64,000 bases of DNA from Streptomyces sp. WMMC500 (GTDB lineage: Bacteria > Actinomycetota > Actinomycetes > Streptomycetales > Streptomycetaceae). The notes beneath the pieces were generated by a model. That model worked only from the letters and a program-made list of their open reading frames with translations, had not been told where the DNA came from and searched no databases. Location: NCBI RefSeq assembly GCF_027497195.1, contig NZ_CP114905.1, forward strand, positions 6,831,001 through 6,895,000, given 5' to 3'. Of this stretch, positions 1 to 8,126 are shown one piece after another. Every line of letters starts with the position of its first letter. Position 1 is the stretch's first letter. Made by a program: the position numbers and the translations under genes.

Positions 1-209
1 GGCGGATCACAGCGTACGCCTGGCGCGTCGCCGGAAATCGCATGGGGGGACCAGATGTTACCTGCGTCACTCCAGAGCACCCGCTCACCTGCCGTCACGC
101 GGATGGCGTACGACACGGGCGCGGCGGTGGCGTTCGGCGCAGGTCCGGGCGGTGCCGTACGGCGACGGCCGCCGCGCGGCACGCCCGGAACGCGGGCCTC
201 CGCCCCCGC

Positions 210-2336
210 TCAAGCGGGCGGCCTCGGCGGGGAGTCGGCGCCCGGTCCTGCGCCCGGTCCTGCACCCGGTCCGGCACCCGGGCCGGGCTGCCACTTCTCG
301 ACCGCCTCACCGGGCGGCGCCTCCTCGTCGGAGCCGCACAGCTCCGCCGACAGCTCCTCCACCAGCTCCGTCAGGTCCTTCGGCCGGTCGGGCGTCCACC
401 AGTCGCCCAGCATCTCCGCCAGCGCCGCCCGGCGCGCCGCCGCCAGCCGCTTCGCGACCCGGGCGCCCTCCTCCGTACAGACCAGCGGCAGCCCCTCCCG
501 GCGCGTCAGCCCGCGTACCTCCAGCTCCTGCGCCGCGCCCAGGACCACCTCCAGCGGCAGCCCGGTGTGCTCCGCCAGCGCCACGGGCTCCACCTGGTCG
601 GTGGACTCGTACCGCCGGACGCGCAGCAGCAGCCAGCTCGACGCCGGCCGCAGGTCCAGGCCGGCGCGCCGGGTGATGTCCTCGTACAACTCCCGCCGCC
701 CCTCCCGGGTGCTGAGCGCGCTCAGGGCGCGGCACACCTCGTCGCGGTTCGAGCGCTCGACCGGGTGGGTGGCCACGGTCTCGCTGCCGTCCGGCACGGT
801 GACGGTGCCGCGCAGCGGGTCCTCGCGCAGGAAGAGCGCGACGACGAAGGCGACGAACGCGACGGGTGCGGCGTAGAGGAACACGTCCGTGATGGAGGTG
901 CTGTACGCGTGCACCACTTCCTCCCGCAGCGAGGCGGGCAGCCGGGCGAGGGAGCGGGGGTCGGATTCCAGCGTCTCCCTGTTCAGCCCGCCGGGCAGGG
1001 GCACGCCGCTCAGTTCGGCGTCGAGTTTGTGGCGGAGCCTGCTGGTGAAGACGGTGCCGAAGACGGCGACGCCGAACGAGGCGCCGATGGAGCGGAAGAA
1101 GGTGGCGCCGGAGGTGGCGACGCCGAGGTCGCCGTAGGAGACGGCGTTCTGTACGGCGAGGACGAGCACCTGCATGACGAGGCCGAGGCCGAAGCCGAAG
1201 ACGAAGAAGTAGCCGCTGAGTTCCCAGTCGCCGCTGTCCTGGTGGAGCCGGTGGAGCAGGAGGAGTCCTGCGGTGGTGACGGCGGTGCCGAGGACGGGGA
1301 AGATCTTCCAGTGGCCGGTGCGGCTGATGAGCTGCCCGGAGCCGGTGGAGGCGATGAGCATGCCGGCGACCATCGGCAGCATGTGCACGCCGGAGGTGGT
1401 CGGGGAGACGCCGCGTACGACCTGGAGGAAGGTCGGCAGGTACGTCATCGCGCCGAACATGGCGAAGCCGACGACGAACCCGATGACCGAGCAGAGCGTG
1501 AACGTGCGGACGCCGAAGAGCTTCAGCGGGATGACGGGCTCGGCCGCCCGGCGCTCGACGTGCACGAAGGCGGCCAGCAGGACGATCGCCAGCAGCCCGG
1601 TGACGGCGACCTGCCAGGAGCCCCACGCCCAGGTCGTACCGCCGAGTGAGGTGACGCCGACGAGGCAGATGGCGAAGGAGGCGATGAGGGCGGTGCCGAG
1701 GTAGTCGATGCGGTGCCGGGTGTCGCGGCGGGGGATGTGCAGGACGACGGCGATGACGACGAGGGCGGCGAGGCCGACGGGCAGGTTGATGTAGAACACC
1801 CAGCGCCAGCTCAGGTGTTGGGTGAAGATGCCGCCGAGCAGCGGGCCGAGGACGCTGGTGGTGCCGAAGACGGCGCCGAACAGGCCCTGGTAGCGGCCGC
1901 GTTCGCGCGGCGGGACGATGTCGCCGACGATCGCCATGGCCAGCGCGATCAGCCCGCCGCCGCCGATGCCCTGGAGGGCGCGGAACGCGATGAGCTGGCC
2001 CATGTCCTGCGCGATGCCGCAGAGCGCGGAGCCGGTGAGGAAGATGACGATGGCGGTCTGGAAGAGCTTCTTGCGGCCGTACTGGTCGCCGAGCTTGCCC
2101 CAGAGGGGGGTGCCGGCGGTGGCGGCGAGGAGGTAGGCGGTGACCACCCAGGACAGGTGCTCCATGCCGCCGAGGTCGCTGACGATGGTGGGCAGGGCGG
2201 TGGCGACGATGGTCTGGTCGAGTGCGGCGAGGAGCATCCCGGAGAGGAGGGCCGCCATCGACAGCAGGACGGTGCGGCGGGGGAGGCCCTGGCCGGGGAC
2301 CGCGGCGGCGGGCGCGGCGCCGGCGTCCTGGGACAT
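210..2336 (-). CDS. DHA2-family MFS multidrug exporter with C-terminal winged-helix-like domain
   Basis: This 708-residue protein is a proton-driven drug exporter of the 14-helix EmrB/QacA type in the plasma membrane. Residues 25 to about 525 carry the membrane part, with the family motifs LDQTIVATALPTI in helix 1 and GKLGDQYGRKK in the first cytoplasmic loop. After the last helix there are about 170 extra soluble residues, absent from standard members (about 500 residues). They read like a winged helix: an ALAEHTGLPLEVVLGAAQEL helix-turn-helix, then ELEVRGL and a hairpin. The tail ends in GPGA repeats encoded by DNA around 242-290. The ATG at 2336 directly precedes the first helix. It is divergent from the gene at 2560. 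The exporter call is firm; the role of the extension is inference. Confidence 0.9.
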   Translation of the reverse strand: MSQDAGAAPAAAVPGQGLPRRTVLLSMAALLSGMLLAALDQTIVATALPTIVSDLGGMEHLSWVVTAYLLAATAGTPLWGKLGDQYGRKKLFQTAIVIFLTGSALCGIAQDMGQLIAFRALQGIGGGGLIALAMAIVGDIVPPRERGRYQGLFGAVFGTTSVLGPLLGGIFTQHLSWRWVFYINLPVGLAALVVIAVVLHIPRRDTRHRIDYLGTALIASFAICLVGVTSLGGTTWAWGSWQVAVTGLLAIVLLAAFVHVERRAAEPVIPLKLFGVRTFTLCSVIGFVVGFAMFGAMTYLPTFLQVVRGVSPTTSGVHMLPMVAGMLIASTGSGQLISRTGHWKIFPVLGTAVTTAGLLLLHRLHQDSGDWELSGYFFVFGFGLGLVMQVLVLAVQNAVSYGDLGVATSGATFFRSIGASFGVAVFGTVFTSRLRHKLDAELSGVPLPGGLNRETLESDPRSLARLPASLREEVVHAYSTSITDVFLYAAPVAFVAFVVALFLREDPLRGTVTVPDGSETVATHPVERSNRDEVCRALSALSTREGRRELYEDITRRAGLDLRPASSWLLLRVRRYESTDQVEPVALAEHTGLPLEVVLGAAQELEVRGLTRREGLPLVCTEEGARVAKRLAAARRAALAEMLGDWWTPDRPKDLTELVEELSAELCGSDEEAPPGEAVEKWQPGPGAGPGAGPGAGPGADSPPRPPA

Positions 2337-2559
2337 GCGCGGCTCCCCTCGGGCGGCTTCGGTGTGCGGCGGGTGGTGTGGGTGGTGCGTGGGGTGCGTT
2401 CGGTGCCCGTGAGGCGCGGGCCGTTTGCCTCATAGTCGCCCGGATGCGGTGATACGGCCTGCCGGGGCGGTCCGCTCGGGCCCGGTTGCGGCCGGGGTGC
2501 GGTGCGCAGGGTTCCGCGGGGTCTGCATAATCGCCTCAGCCCACAGGAGGGGGAGCACG

Positions 2560-3783
2560 GTGAGACCTCGCGCATGCCGCACCTGCGGCGAGCCGCTCCA
2601 GGAGCAGGGCGGGCAGGGCTGCGCCTGCGGCGCGGGTGGTGCGGAGGGCGGTGCCGGGGCGCGCGCGGGGGGTACGCCGGGGCGGGAGAGGCCGCTGGTA
2701 CGGCCGTACGTCATGAAGGCACCGGGTCCGGTAGGGGGGCGGGACGGCGCGGGCTCCGGGGCGGACGGGCCGCCGGCCCCGGAGACGTCGCTCCCGGCGA
2801 CGCAGGCCGCGGGCGGGCCGCCGCCCGGTGCGCTGCCGCCCGGAGCACTGCCGCCTGGAGCACTGCCTCCCGGAGCGCTGCCCCCCGGGGCACTGCCTCC
2901 CGGAGCGCTGCCCCCCGGAGCACCGACCGCCGGCGGCACCCTCGCCGTCCCCTACGGCCTCGTCGGCGCTGCGCCGGAGGGCCCCGCGGACGCGGACCTC
3001 GGCCTGTTCGCCGACGACTCCGCCGGCGGCGCCCCGCGCGGCCCGTACGACGACGCGGACGACCTCGGTGATCTCGGCGGTCCCGCCGGCCCGTACGACC
3101 CGCGCCGGCACCGCGACCGCCTCGCCGCCCGCCGGCGCCGCCGTCTGACGCTCGTCCTCACCGTCGGCGGCGTCGTGGCCGCGCTCAGCGCGGGGCTCCT
3201 CGGCTCGGGGCTGTTCTCGGACGACGGGAACGACGACCGCGCCGTACCGAAGCCGGACACCATCACCGCCGTGCCCACCGGCGGCGGTACGGAGCCCGGC
3301 CCCGAGGACACCCGCAGCGGCGCCCCGACCGCCGCCCCCGACGGCGAGAACCCGGCGGAGCCCAGCGCGACCACCTCCGACCGCGCCGCCGGCGGCACCG
3401 GGACCGGGGAGGGCGACCCGGACGCCGAGCCCACGGGACACACCGAAGCCGGCCAGGTCACCGCCGCCCCGCCCGGCTCCGACCCCGACCCCACCGCGCC
3501 CGCCGACCCCACCGACGGCACCACCCCCGACGACCCCGACGACCCCCCGCCGCCGCCCACCCTGCGCCAGGGCGACGCGGGCCGGGAGGTCACCGAGATG
3601 CAGAAGCGGCTCACCGAGGCCGGCTACGGCAACTTCCTGCTCGACAGCGAAGGCGAGTTCGGCTGGTTCACGCGGCAAGAGGTCGAGCGCTTCCAGCGGA
3701 ACCACGACGTCGAGGGCGACGACAGCGGTGTCTACGGTCCGGCGACGCGCCGCGCGCTGGAGTCGATGACGAAGGAGCCCTGA
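2560..3783 (+). CDS. Membrane-anchored peptidoglycan-binding (PGB_1) protein with N-terminal Cys motif
   Basis: The protein has 407 residues. The GTG at 2560 is chosen because an AGGAGGGGGA ribosome site lies at 2545-2554; the open frame extends further upstream without a ribosome site. The N-terminus has a possible zinc-ribbon half, CRTCG followed by CACG. A low-complexity cytoplasmic stretch contains seven PPGAL repeats (residues 88-122). One membrane helix follows an RRRRR stop near residue 190. Then comes a Pro/Thr/Asp-rich spacer and a C-terminal PGB_1 domain (LRQGDAGREVTEMQ ... VYGPATRRALESM). The type II topology would place the binding domain at the cell wall. Substrate and partner are unknown. 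Confidence 0.85.
   Translation: MRPRACRTCGEPLQEQGGQGCACGAGGAEGGAGARAGGTPGRERPLVRPYVMKAPGPVGGRDGAGSGADGPPAPETSLPATQAAGGPPPGALPPGALPPGALPPGALPPGALPPGALPPGAPTAGGTLAVPYGLVGAAPEGPADADLGLFADDSAGGAPRGPYDDADDLGDLGGPAGPYDPRRHRDRLAARRRRRLTLVLTVGGVVAALSAGLLGSGLFSDDGNDDRAVPKPDTITAVPTGGGTEPGPEDTRSGAPTAAPDGENPAEPSATTSDRAAGGTGTGEGDPDAEPTGHTEAGQVTAAPPGSDPDPTAPADPTDGTTPDDPDDPPPPPTLRQGDAGREVTEMQKRLTEAGYGNFLLDSEGEFGWFTRQEVERFQRNHDVEGDDSGVYGPATRRALESMTKEP
2821..2925 (+). repeat. Seven 15-bp in-frame tandem repeats (PPGAL)
   Basis: Seven units close to CCGCCCGGAGCACTG run without gaps and encode PPGAL. The units differ mainly at third codon positions, so the peptide is kept while the DNA drifts. This is coding low complexity, not a CRISPR array. 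Confidence 0.9.
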
Positions 3784-3910
3784 GGCCGGATGCATCGGCC
3801 CCGGCCTGCAGTTTCCGCAGGATGTGGGCCCGGACTCCGTCGGTCGGTATGGGCGGCAACAGCGGCTCCAGCCGCTGCGCTTGTTCATCCGTCAGGCCGC
3901 CACGTGCCAT
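3784..3910 (-). pseudogene. Internally deleted IS5-type transposase relic
   Basis: Read on the minus strand from ATG 3910, the first 25 residues (MARGGLTDEQAQRLEPLLPP) match the start of actinobacterial IS5-family transposases. They then jump to HILRKLQAGADASG, which resembles a stretch normally about 70 residues further in (RIL..LQ..ADA.G). The DDE catalytic residues are absent and the frame runs into the end of the peptidoglycan-binding gene. This fits an old insertion sequence reduced by internal deletion. No terminal inverted repeats were recognised. Confidence 0.6.
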
Positions 3911-3930
3911 CCAGTGATCGTCTCACCATT

Positions 3931-3967
3931 TTGAATTGGTCAGTCCAATACGTGTAGGCTGCCCCGC
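3931..3967 (+). promoter_or_regulatory. Promoter and operator of the TetR gene at 3968
   Basis: TTGAAT (3931-3936) and TAGGCT (3955-3960) form a promoter with an 18-bp spacer. The inverted repeat ATTGG-TCAGT-CCAAT (3935-3949) overlaps the -35 side. The -10 ends seven bases before the ATG and there is no ribosome site, so the message is probably leaderless. Autorepression through the inverted repeat is inferred. Confidence 0.55.
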
Positions 3968-4564
3968 ATGGCACGACCGAGGACCTTCGACGAGGAGAGC
4001 GCCCTTGAAGGCGCCATGCGCCTGTTCTGGGAGAAGGGGTACGAGTCCGCATCGACCCAGGATCTCTGCGAGGCGACCGGCCTGGGCCGCAGCAGCATCT
4101 ACAACACCTTCGCCAGCAAGCATGCGTTGTTCATCCGTGCGCTGGCGCACTATCTCGACACCATGGCCGAGGGGCAGGCGGCCATCCTGGAGGACGCGGT
4201 CCAGGGGTCTGTCGCCCGCCTGCGGAACCTGCTCTCCTCGGTCATCGCCATCGAAGAGGCCAACCGCCGCGAGGGGCTGGGCATCGGCTGCCTGGGGGTC
4301 AACAGCAGCGTGGAGCTCTCCCTGCGCGACCCGGAAGCCGCCGGGCTGCTGCAGCGCGACCTGAGGCGACGCCTCGGAAGGCTCCAGGACGTCATTACGT
4401 CCGGCCAACAGGCCGGCGAGATCTCCCAGGCGCGCAGCGCCCGCGAGTTCGCCCTGTTCCTCAACGCCGCCATCGCCGGGATGCGCGTCTCGGCCCAGAG
4501 CGGGCTCGACGGCCTCGCGCTGGAGGCGATCGCCGGAGCCACCCTGGGTGCCCTGACCCCTTGA
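3968..4564 (+). CDS. TetR/AcrR-family transcriptional regulator
   Basis: The protein has 198 residues. Residues 1-60 form a TetR DNA-binding domain: ARPRTFDEESALEGAMRLFW, then a helix-turn-helix near SASTQDLCEATGLGRSSIYN and FASKHALF. The C-terminal half is the ligand-binding and dimer domain of the 'TetR_C, AcrR-like' type found next to exporters. It lies 105 bases upstream of an MFS exporter on the same strand. An inverted repeat between the two genes is a likely second operator. The ligand is probably a substrate of that exporter. Confidence 0.9.
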   Translation: MARPRTFDEESALEGAMRLFWEKGYESASTQDLCEATGLGRSSIYNTFASKHALFIRALAHYLDTMAEGQAAILEDAVQGSVARLRNLLSSVIAIEEANRREGLGIGCLGVNSSVELSLRDPEAAGLLQRDLRRRLGRLQDVITSGQQAGEISQARSAREFALFLNAAIAGMRVSAQSGLDGLALEAIAGATLGALTP

Positions 4565-4581
4565 CCTGAACCGCACCGCTC

Positions 4582-4628
4582 GCATGCCGTCCAGGCATGC
4601 CCCGGTTTTGCACTGAACGATACAAAAC
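4582..4628 (+). promoter_or_regulatory. Hairpin and TetR-type operator between regulator and exporter
   Basis: GCATGCC-GTCCA-GGCATGC (4582-4600) is a seven-bp hairpin just past the tetR stop. It is followed by the inverted repeat GTTTTG (4605-4610) / CAAAAC (4623-4628), enclosing an ACTGAACGAT-like core typical of TetR operators. This second repeat is the best candidate site for repression of the exporter at 4670. Confidence 0.5.
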
Positions 4629-4669
4629 GCTCTACGGGGCGATTCCCACAACAAAGGAAGCGATCGCAC

Positions 4670-5899
4670 ATGCCACGCGCTGTGTACGTACTGGCAGTCG
4701 GCATCTTCGCCATGGTGACCAGCGAGTTCGTCGTCGCCGGACTCATGCCGCAGATGGCGGCCGGACTGAATTCGACCGTCCCGCAGATCGGCTACCTGAT
4801 CACCGCGTTCGCCGTCGCGATGGCGGTCGGTGGCCCTTTTCTGACCATCGCGCTCATGAAACTGCGCCCCAAGCAGGCGCTGCTCATCCTCTTCGCCGTC
4901 TTCCTCGTCGGCAACGCCCTGGCCGCGACTGCCGGCAGCTACGGCGTCATGCTTACTGCCCGCATCATCACCGGTATCGCCTCACAGGCGTTCTTCGGCA
5001 TCGCGATCTCGGTGTGCTCCTCGATCACACGTGCGGAAATCCGCGGCCGCGCCATCGGCGTGGTCATGAACGGCCTCATGCTCGGCACCTTGCTCGGTCT
5101 GCCCATGGCCACCTTCATCGGCGGCAACCTGGGGTGGCGGGCCGCCTTCTGGGCCATCTCGGCTCTCACCGTCATCGCGGCCGCAGCGACCTTCCTCGGA
5201 ATTCCCCCGCTCGACCGCCCCGGCAGCGCGGCAAGCACCTTCCGCGAGGAGATCCAGGTCTTCCGCCGGCCCCGCCTGTGGCTGGTGCTCACCACGAGCA
5301 CGCTGATCATCGGCGCCACCTTCTCCGCCTTCAGCTACTTCAACCCGATCCTCACCGAGGTCAGCGGCTTCAGCGAACAGAGCGTGCCCGCCCTGCTCAT
5401 CGCCTACGGTGCCGCCACCGTCATCGGCAACACCGTCGTCGGTCGCCTCGCCGACCGGTGGACGGTCGCAGTGCAGGCGACCGGGCTCGCCCTCAACATC
5501 GCGTTCCTGACCCTTTTCGCCCTCCTCGCCCACGTGGGCGCCACCGCCGCCCTCCTCATGATGGGCATCGGCCTCGTCGGCGTGACGATGAACCCGGCCA
5601 TGGCGACCCGCGTCCAGCGCACCGGCAATCCCGGGCCCCTCGTGAACACGGTCCACTCCTCCTTCATCACCCTCGGCATCATCATCGGCTCGTCCGCCGG
5701 CGGCTTCTTCGTGGACACCTTCGGGCTGCGCTCCCCGCTGTGGCTCGGCGCCGCTCTCGCCGTCCTCGGCCTCCTCAGCCTGCTGCCGGAACTGCGACGG
5801 GCACCCGGCACCCCACCCACGGCAGACAACCACCCGCCGTCCACCTCCCCCCGAACGGACACCCATCCACCGACGCCGGCGAAGACCGGGCGTAGCTGA
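4670..5899 (+). CDS. DHA1-family MFS transporter (AraJ/CmlR-like)
   Basis: This 409-residue 12-helix major facilitator has an N-terminal half reading FAMVTSEFVVAGLMPQMAA, typical of the AraJ and chloramphenicol-efflux branch (LGTSEFVIAGLLP). The ATG at 4670 follows AAAGGAAG. A hydrophilic Pro/Thr-rich tail of about 30 residues closes the protein. The neighbouring TetR gene and operator suggest drug-inducible export. The substrate cannot be read from the sequence; sugar or chloramphenicol-type export are both precedents in this branch. Confidence 0.88.
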   Translation: MPRAVYVLAVGIFAMVTSEFVVAGLMPQMAAGLNSTVPQIGYLITAFAVAMAVGGPFLTIALMKLRPKQALLILFAVFLVGNALAATAGSYGVMLTARIITGIASQAFFGIAISVCSSITRAEIRGRAIGVVMNGLMLGTLLGLPMATFIGGNLGWRAAFWAISALTVIAAAATFLGIPPLDRPGSAASTFREEIQVFRRPRLWLVLTTSTLIIGATFSAFSYFNPILTEVSGFSEQSVPALLIAYGAATVIGNTVVGRLADRWTVAVQATGLALNIAFLTLFALLAHVGATAALLMMGIGLVGVTMNPAMATRVQRTGNPGPLVNTVHSSFITLGIIIGSSAGGFFVDTFGLRSPLWLGAALAVLGLLSLLPELRRAPGTPPTADNHPPSTSPRTDTHPPTPAKTGRS

Positions 5900-5916
5900 G
5901 CCCCGGCTGCCCTTCG

Positions 5917-5951
5917 GTCCGTCCCGTCAGGGCACGACTGACGGGACGGAC
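5917..5951. terminator. Bidirectional terminator hairpin
   Basis: A perfect 14-bp stem (GTCCGTCCCGTCAG / CTGACGGGACGGAC) with a seven-base loop lies between the convergent genes ending at 5899 and 6037. There is no long T-run, as is common in this group. Confidence 0.75.
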
Positions 5952-6036
5952 GGTGATTCATCGAACCGAGGTGTCGAACATTCCGCCCTCCGGACAGCAG
6001 CGGCCGCTCCCCTCCTCAATCCCCTTTCCACAGGCG

Positions 6037-6615
6037 CTAGCGGCGGGCGGTGCGCAGGTGGATGCGTTCGCCCGACTTCCCGAAGAGGCTGAGCAGTTCG
6101 ACGGGCCCGCGGCCCGCGGCGCCGAACCAGTGCGGGATCTGGCAGTCGAACTCGGCGGCTTCGCCGGCGGCCATGACGAAGTCGCGGTCGGCGAGTCGTA
6201 CGCGCAGGCGCCCGCGCAGCACGTAGAGCCATTCGTAGCCCGCGTGCGTCCGCAGGTGCGGTTCCTTGTCGTGGGCCGGGATGGTCATCTTGTACGCGCG
6301 CGGCTCTCCCTGCTGCCGCGAGAGCGGGATCAGCACCCGGCCGTCCTTCGTGGTGGGCTGCTGGGGCACCCGCGGATCCACGATGCGGGGTGCGACGACG
6401 ATCTCGTCGAGGGGGATGCCGAGGGCCGCGGTCACCGGCAGGAGCAGCTCCAGGCTCGGCTTGCGCTGCCCGGACTCCAGCCGGGACAGCGTGCTGGTCG
6501 AGATGCCGGTGGCGCGCGCGAGGCCGGCGAGGCTGACGCCCTTGTTCTCGCGGGCGCGGCGCAGCCGGGGAGCGATCTGGCCGATGACGGCGCCGACGGT
6601 GGGCTGGTCGTCCAT
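6037..6615 (-). CDS. XRE-family regulator with C-terminal cupin
   Basis: The protein has 192 residues. An N-terminal helix-turn-helix (residues about 13-67, RRARENKGVSLAGLARATGI and STLSRLESGQRKPS) is joined to a cupin barrel (residues about 105-185, HAGYEWLYVLRGRLRVRL ... GEAAEFDCQIPHWF). This is the SutR/PuuR-like architecture in which a small molecule bound in the cupin changes DNA binding. It is divergent from the exporter at 6707, which it probably controls. The inverted repeat at 6646-6663 is the likely shared operator. Confidence 0.88.
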   Translation of the reverse strand: MDDQPTVGAVIGQIAPRLRRARENKGVSLAGLARATGISTSTLSRLESGQRKPSLELLLPVTAALGIPLDEIVVAPRIVDPRVPQQPTTKDGRVLIPLSRQQGEPRAYKMTIPAHDKEPHLRTHAGYEWLYVLRGRLRVRLADRDFVMAAGEAAEFDCQIPHWFGAAGRGPVELLSLFGKSGERIHLRTARR

Positions 6616-6645
6616 AGGCCGCAGTCAACCAACGCGTCCCGGAAT

Positions 6646-6663
6646 CGGCAACAGAAGTTGTCG
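6646..6663. promoter_or_regulatory. Candidate operator between XRE-cupin and exporter genes
   Basis: CGGCAAC-AGAA-GTTGTCG is an imperfect inverted repeat (six of seven pairs) in the 91-base divergent intergenic region. XRE regulators bind short dyads of this size. Assignment to this regulator is inference. Confidence 0.4.
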
Positions 6664-6706
6664 GTTCGGAGCGCGCGGGCGGACTCTGCCCGCGGAGGTG
6701 GTCGAC

Positions 6707-8050
6707 ATGCGGACGGACGACGAACTCACGGGGACCGGCCGGCAGGGGCGGGCGGGCGGCGGCCGGGGGCCGGGACGGAAGGACACGCGGCTGCCCGCGG
6801 GGGTGTATCTGCTCGCCTTCAGCCTCTTCGCCATGGGGACGGCGGAGTTCCTGCTCGCGGGCGTGCTGCCGGACGTGGCCGGCGACCTGGGCGTCTCGCT
6901 CTCCTCGGCGGGCTATCTGATCACCGCCTTCGCCCTGGGGGTCGTCCTCGGCGGCCCGCCGTTCGCGGTGCTCAGCCTGCGCTGGCCGCGCCGCACCGCG
7001 CTGCTGGCGACGCAGGGCGTCTTCGCCGCGGGGATCGCCGTCGGCCTGCTGGGCGGGTACGAGGTCCTGCTGGTGACCCGGGTCGTCTCCGGCGTCGCGT
7101 ACGCGGGCTTCTTCGCGGTGGCGTCGGTGACCGCGATCGGCCTGGTCACCCCGGACCGCAACGCCCGCGCGTCGGGCGTGGTGGTCAGCGGGCTGAGCGT
7201 GGCGATGATCGCCGGCGGCCCGGCGGGGACGCTGCTGAGCCACTTCGTCGAGTGGCGGGGCGGCTTCTGGGCGGTCGTCGCGCTGACGCTGGCGGGGATG
7301 GCGGGCTGCTACGCGGGCATCCCGGCGGGTGCCGGTGCCGGTGCCGGTGCCGGTGCCGGTGCCGGTGCCGGTCCCGGTGCCGGACCCGGTGCCGGACCCG
7401 GTCCCGGTGCTGGTCCGGGTGCGCGGAAGGCGGGGGAGTCGCGGCCGAGTGTGGCGCGGGAACTCGCCGCGATCCGCAATCCGCACCTGTGGGGGATCTA
7501 CGCGATCACGATCCTGACCACCGCGGCGTACATGATCACGTTCAACTACCTCGCGGCCATGCTCGACGAGATCACCGCCCTGCCCGAGGTCTGGATCCCC
7601 GCGATCCTCGCGCTCTTCGGCGTCGGCGCGTTCGTCGGCCTGTCCGTGGGCGGTCGCGTCTCCGACCGGCGCCCGCACGCGGCGCTGCTGACCGGCGCGG
7701 TGGCACTCGTAATCCTGTCGCTGGCGATGACGGTCGCGATCCGCCACGCCTGGGTCGTGACGCCCACGGTCTTCGTGCTGGGCGTCGCGGCGTTCGTCCT
7801 CAATCCGGCCCTCTACGGCCGCGTCTTCGCCCTCGCGGCGCACGCGCCGACCCTCGCGGGGGCCACCACGGTCTCGGCCTTCCAACTGGGCATCAGCGGC
7901 ACGCCGCTCCTCGCGGCGGCGGCGCTGACCCGGGGCGCGGACCTGACGGCGGTCTGCCTGATAGGCGCGGTGCTCGCCGGGTGCGCGGTCCCCTTCATCC
8001 TGGCCGACCGCGCGCGGGCGGCGCGCGCGGGCGGCGGAGCCGGCAGGTAG
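6707..8050 (+). CDS. DHA1-family MFS transporter with Gly-Ala/Pro repeat linker
   Basis: The protein has 447 residues from ATG 6707, which follows GCGGAGGTGG at the expected distance. The open frame extends about 440 bases upstream with no ribosome site. The first half matches the AraJ-like branch (FAMGTAEFLLAGVLPDVAG). The central loop between helices 6 and 7 is expanded into about 30 residues of Gly-Ala then Gly-Pro repeats (residues about 207-238), encoded by GGTGCC hexamers. Both six-helix halves are otherwise complete. It is divergent from an XRE-cupin gene. Confidence 0.86.
   Translation: MRTDDELTGTGRQGRAGGGRGPGRKDTRLPAGVYLLAFSLFAMGTAEFLLAGVLPDVAGDLGVSLSSAGYLITAFALGVVLGGPPFAVLSLRWPRRTALLATQGVFAAGIAVGLLGGYEVLLVTRVVSGVAYAGFFAVASVTAIGLVTPDRNARASGVVVSGLSVAMIAGGPAGTLLSHFVEWRGGFWAVVALTLAGMAGCYAGIPAGAGAGAGAGAGAGAGPGAGPGAGPGPGAGPGARKAGESRPSVARELAAIRNPHLWGIYAITILTTAAYMITFNYLAAMLDEITALPEVWIPAILALFGVGAFVGLSVGGRVSDRRPHAALLTGAVALVILSLAMTVAIRHAWVVTPTVFVLGVAAFVLNPALYGRVFALAAHAPTLAGATTVSAFQLGISGTPLLAAAALTRGADLTAVCLIGAVLAGCAVPFILADRARAARAGGGAGR
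7328..7422 (+). repeat. Hexamer tandem repeat (GGTGCC) inside exporter gene
   Basis: About 15 copies of GGTGCC or close variants (GGTCCC, GGACCC) encode GA and GP dipeptides in the central loop of the exporter. Copy number should be slippage-prone. The same GPGA peptide recurs at the tail of the exporter at 210-2336. Confidence 0.9.
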
Positions 8051-8071
8051 CCGCGTACGGGCGCAGAGGCT

Positions 8072-8120
8072 CGGAGTGAGTCCTCACTCATTGACGGAGT
8101 GAGGACTCACTCCGTACGAT
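8072..8120 (+). promoter_or_regulatory. Double palindromic TetR operator with embedded leaderless promoter
   Basis: Two copies of the 16-bp palindrome GAGTGAG-(2 nt)-CTCACTC lie at 8074-8089 and 8097-8112. Together they form a larger 18-bp inverted repeat (8072-8089 / 8097-8114). TTGACG (8091-8096) sits between the copies as -35, the second copy fills most of the 18-bp spacer, and TACGAT (8115-8120) is the -10. The -10 ends six bases before the ATG at 8127, so the transcript should be leaderless. Confidence 0.8.
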
Positions 8121-8126
8121 CGTGTC

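Noticed and set aside
1..209. Possible gene or RNA at the window edge
   Set aside because: No frame with coding character, RNA motif or clear hairpin could be supported.
307..2433. Second 708-residue open frame on the minus strand over the first exporter gene
   Set aside because: It is extremely rich in Arg, Pro and His and has no family motifs; it is an out-of-frame shadow of the exporter.
2821..2925. Regular short repeats as a CRISPR array
   Set aside because: Units are contiguous 15-mers with no spacers and encode PPGAL within a gene.
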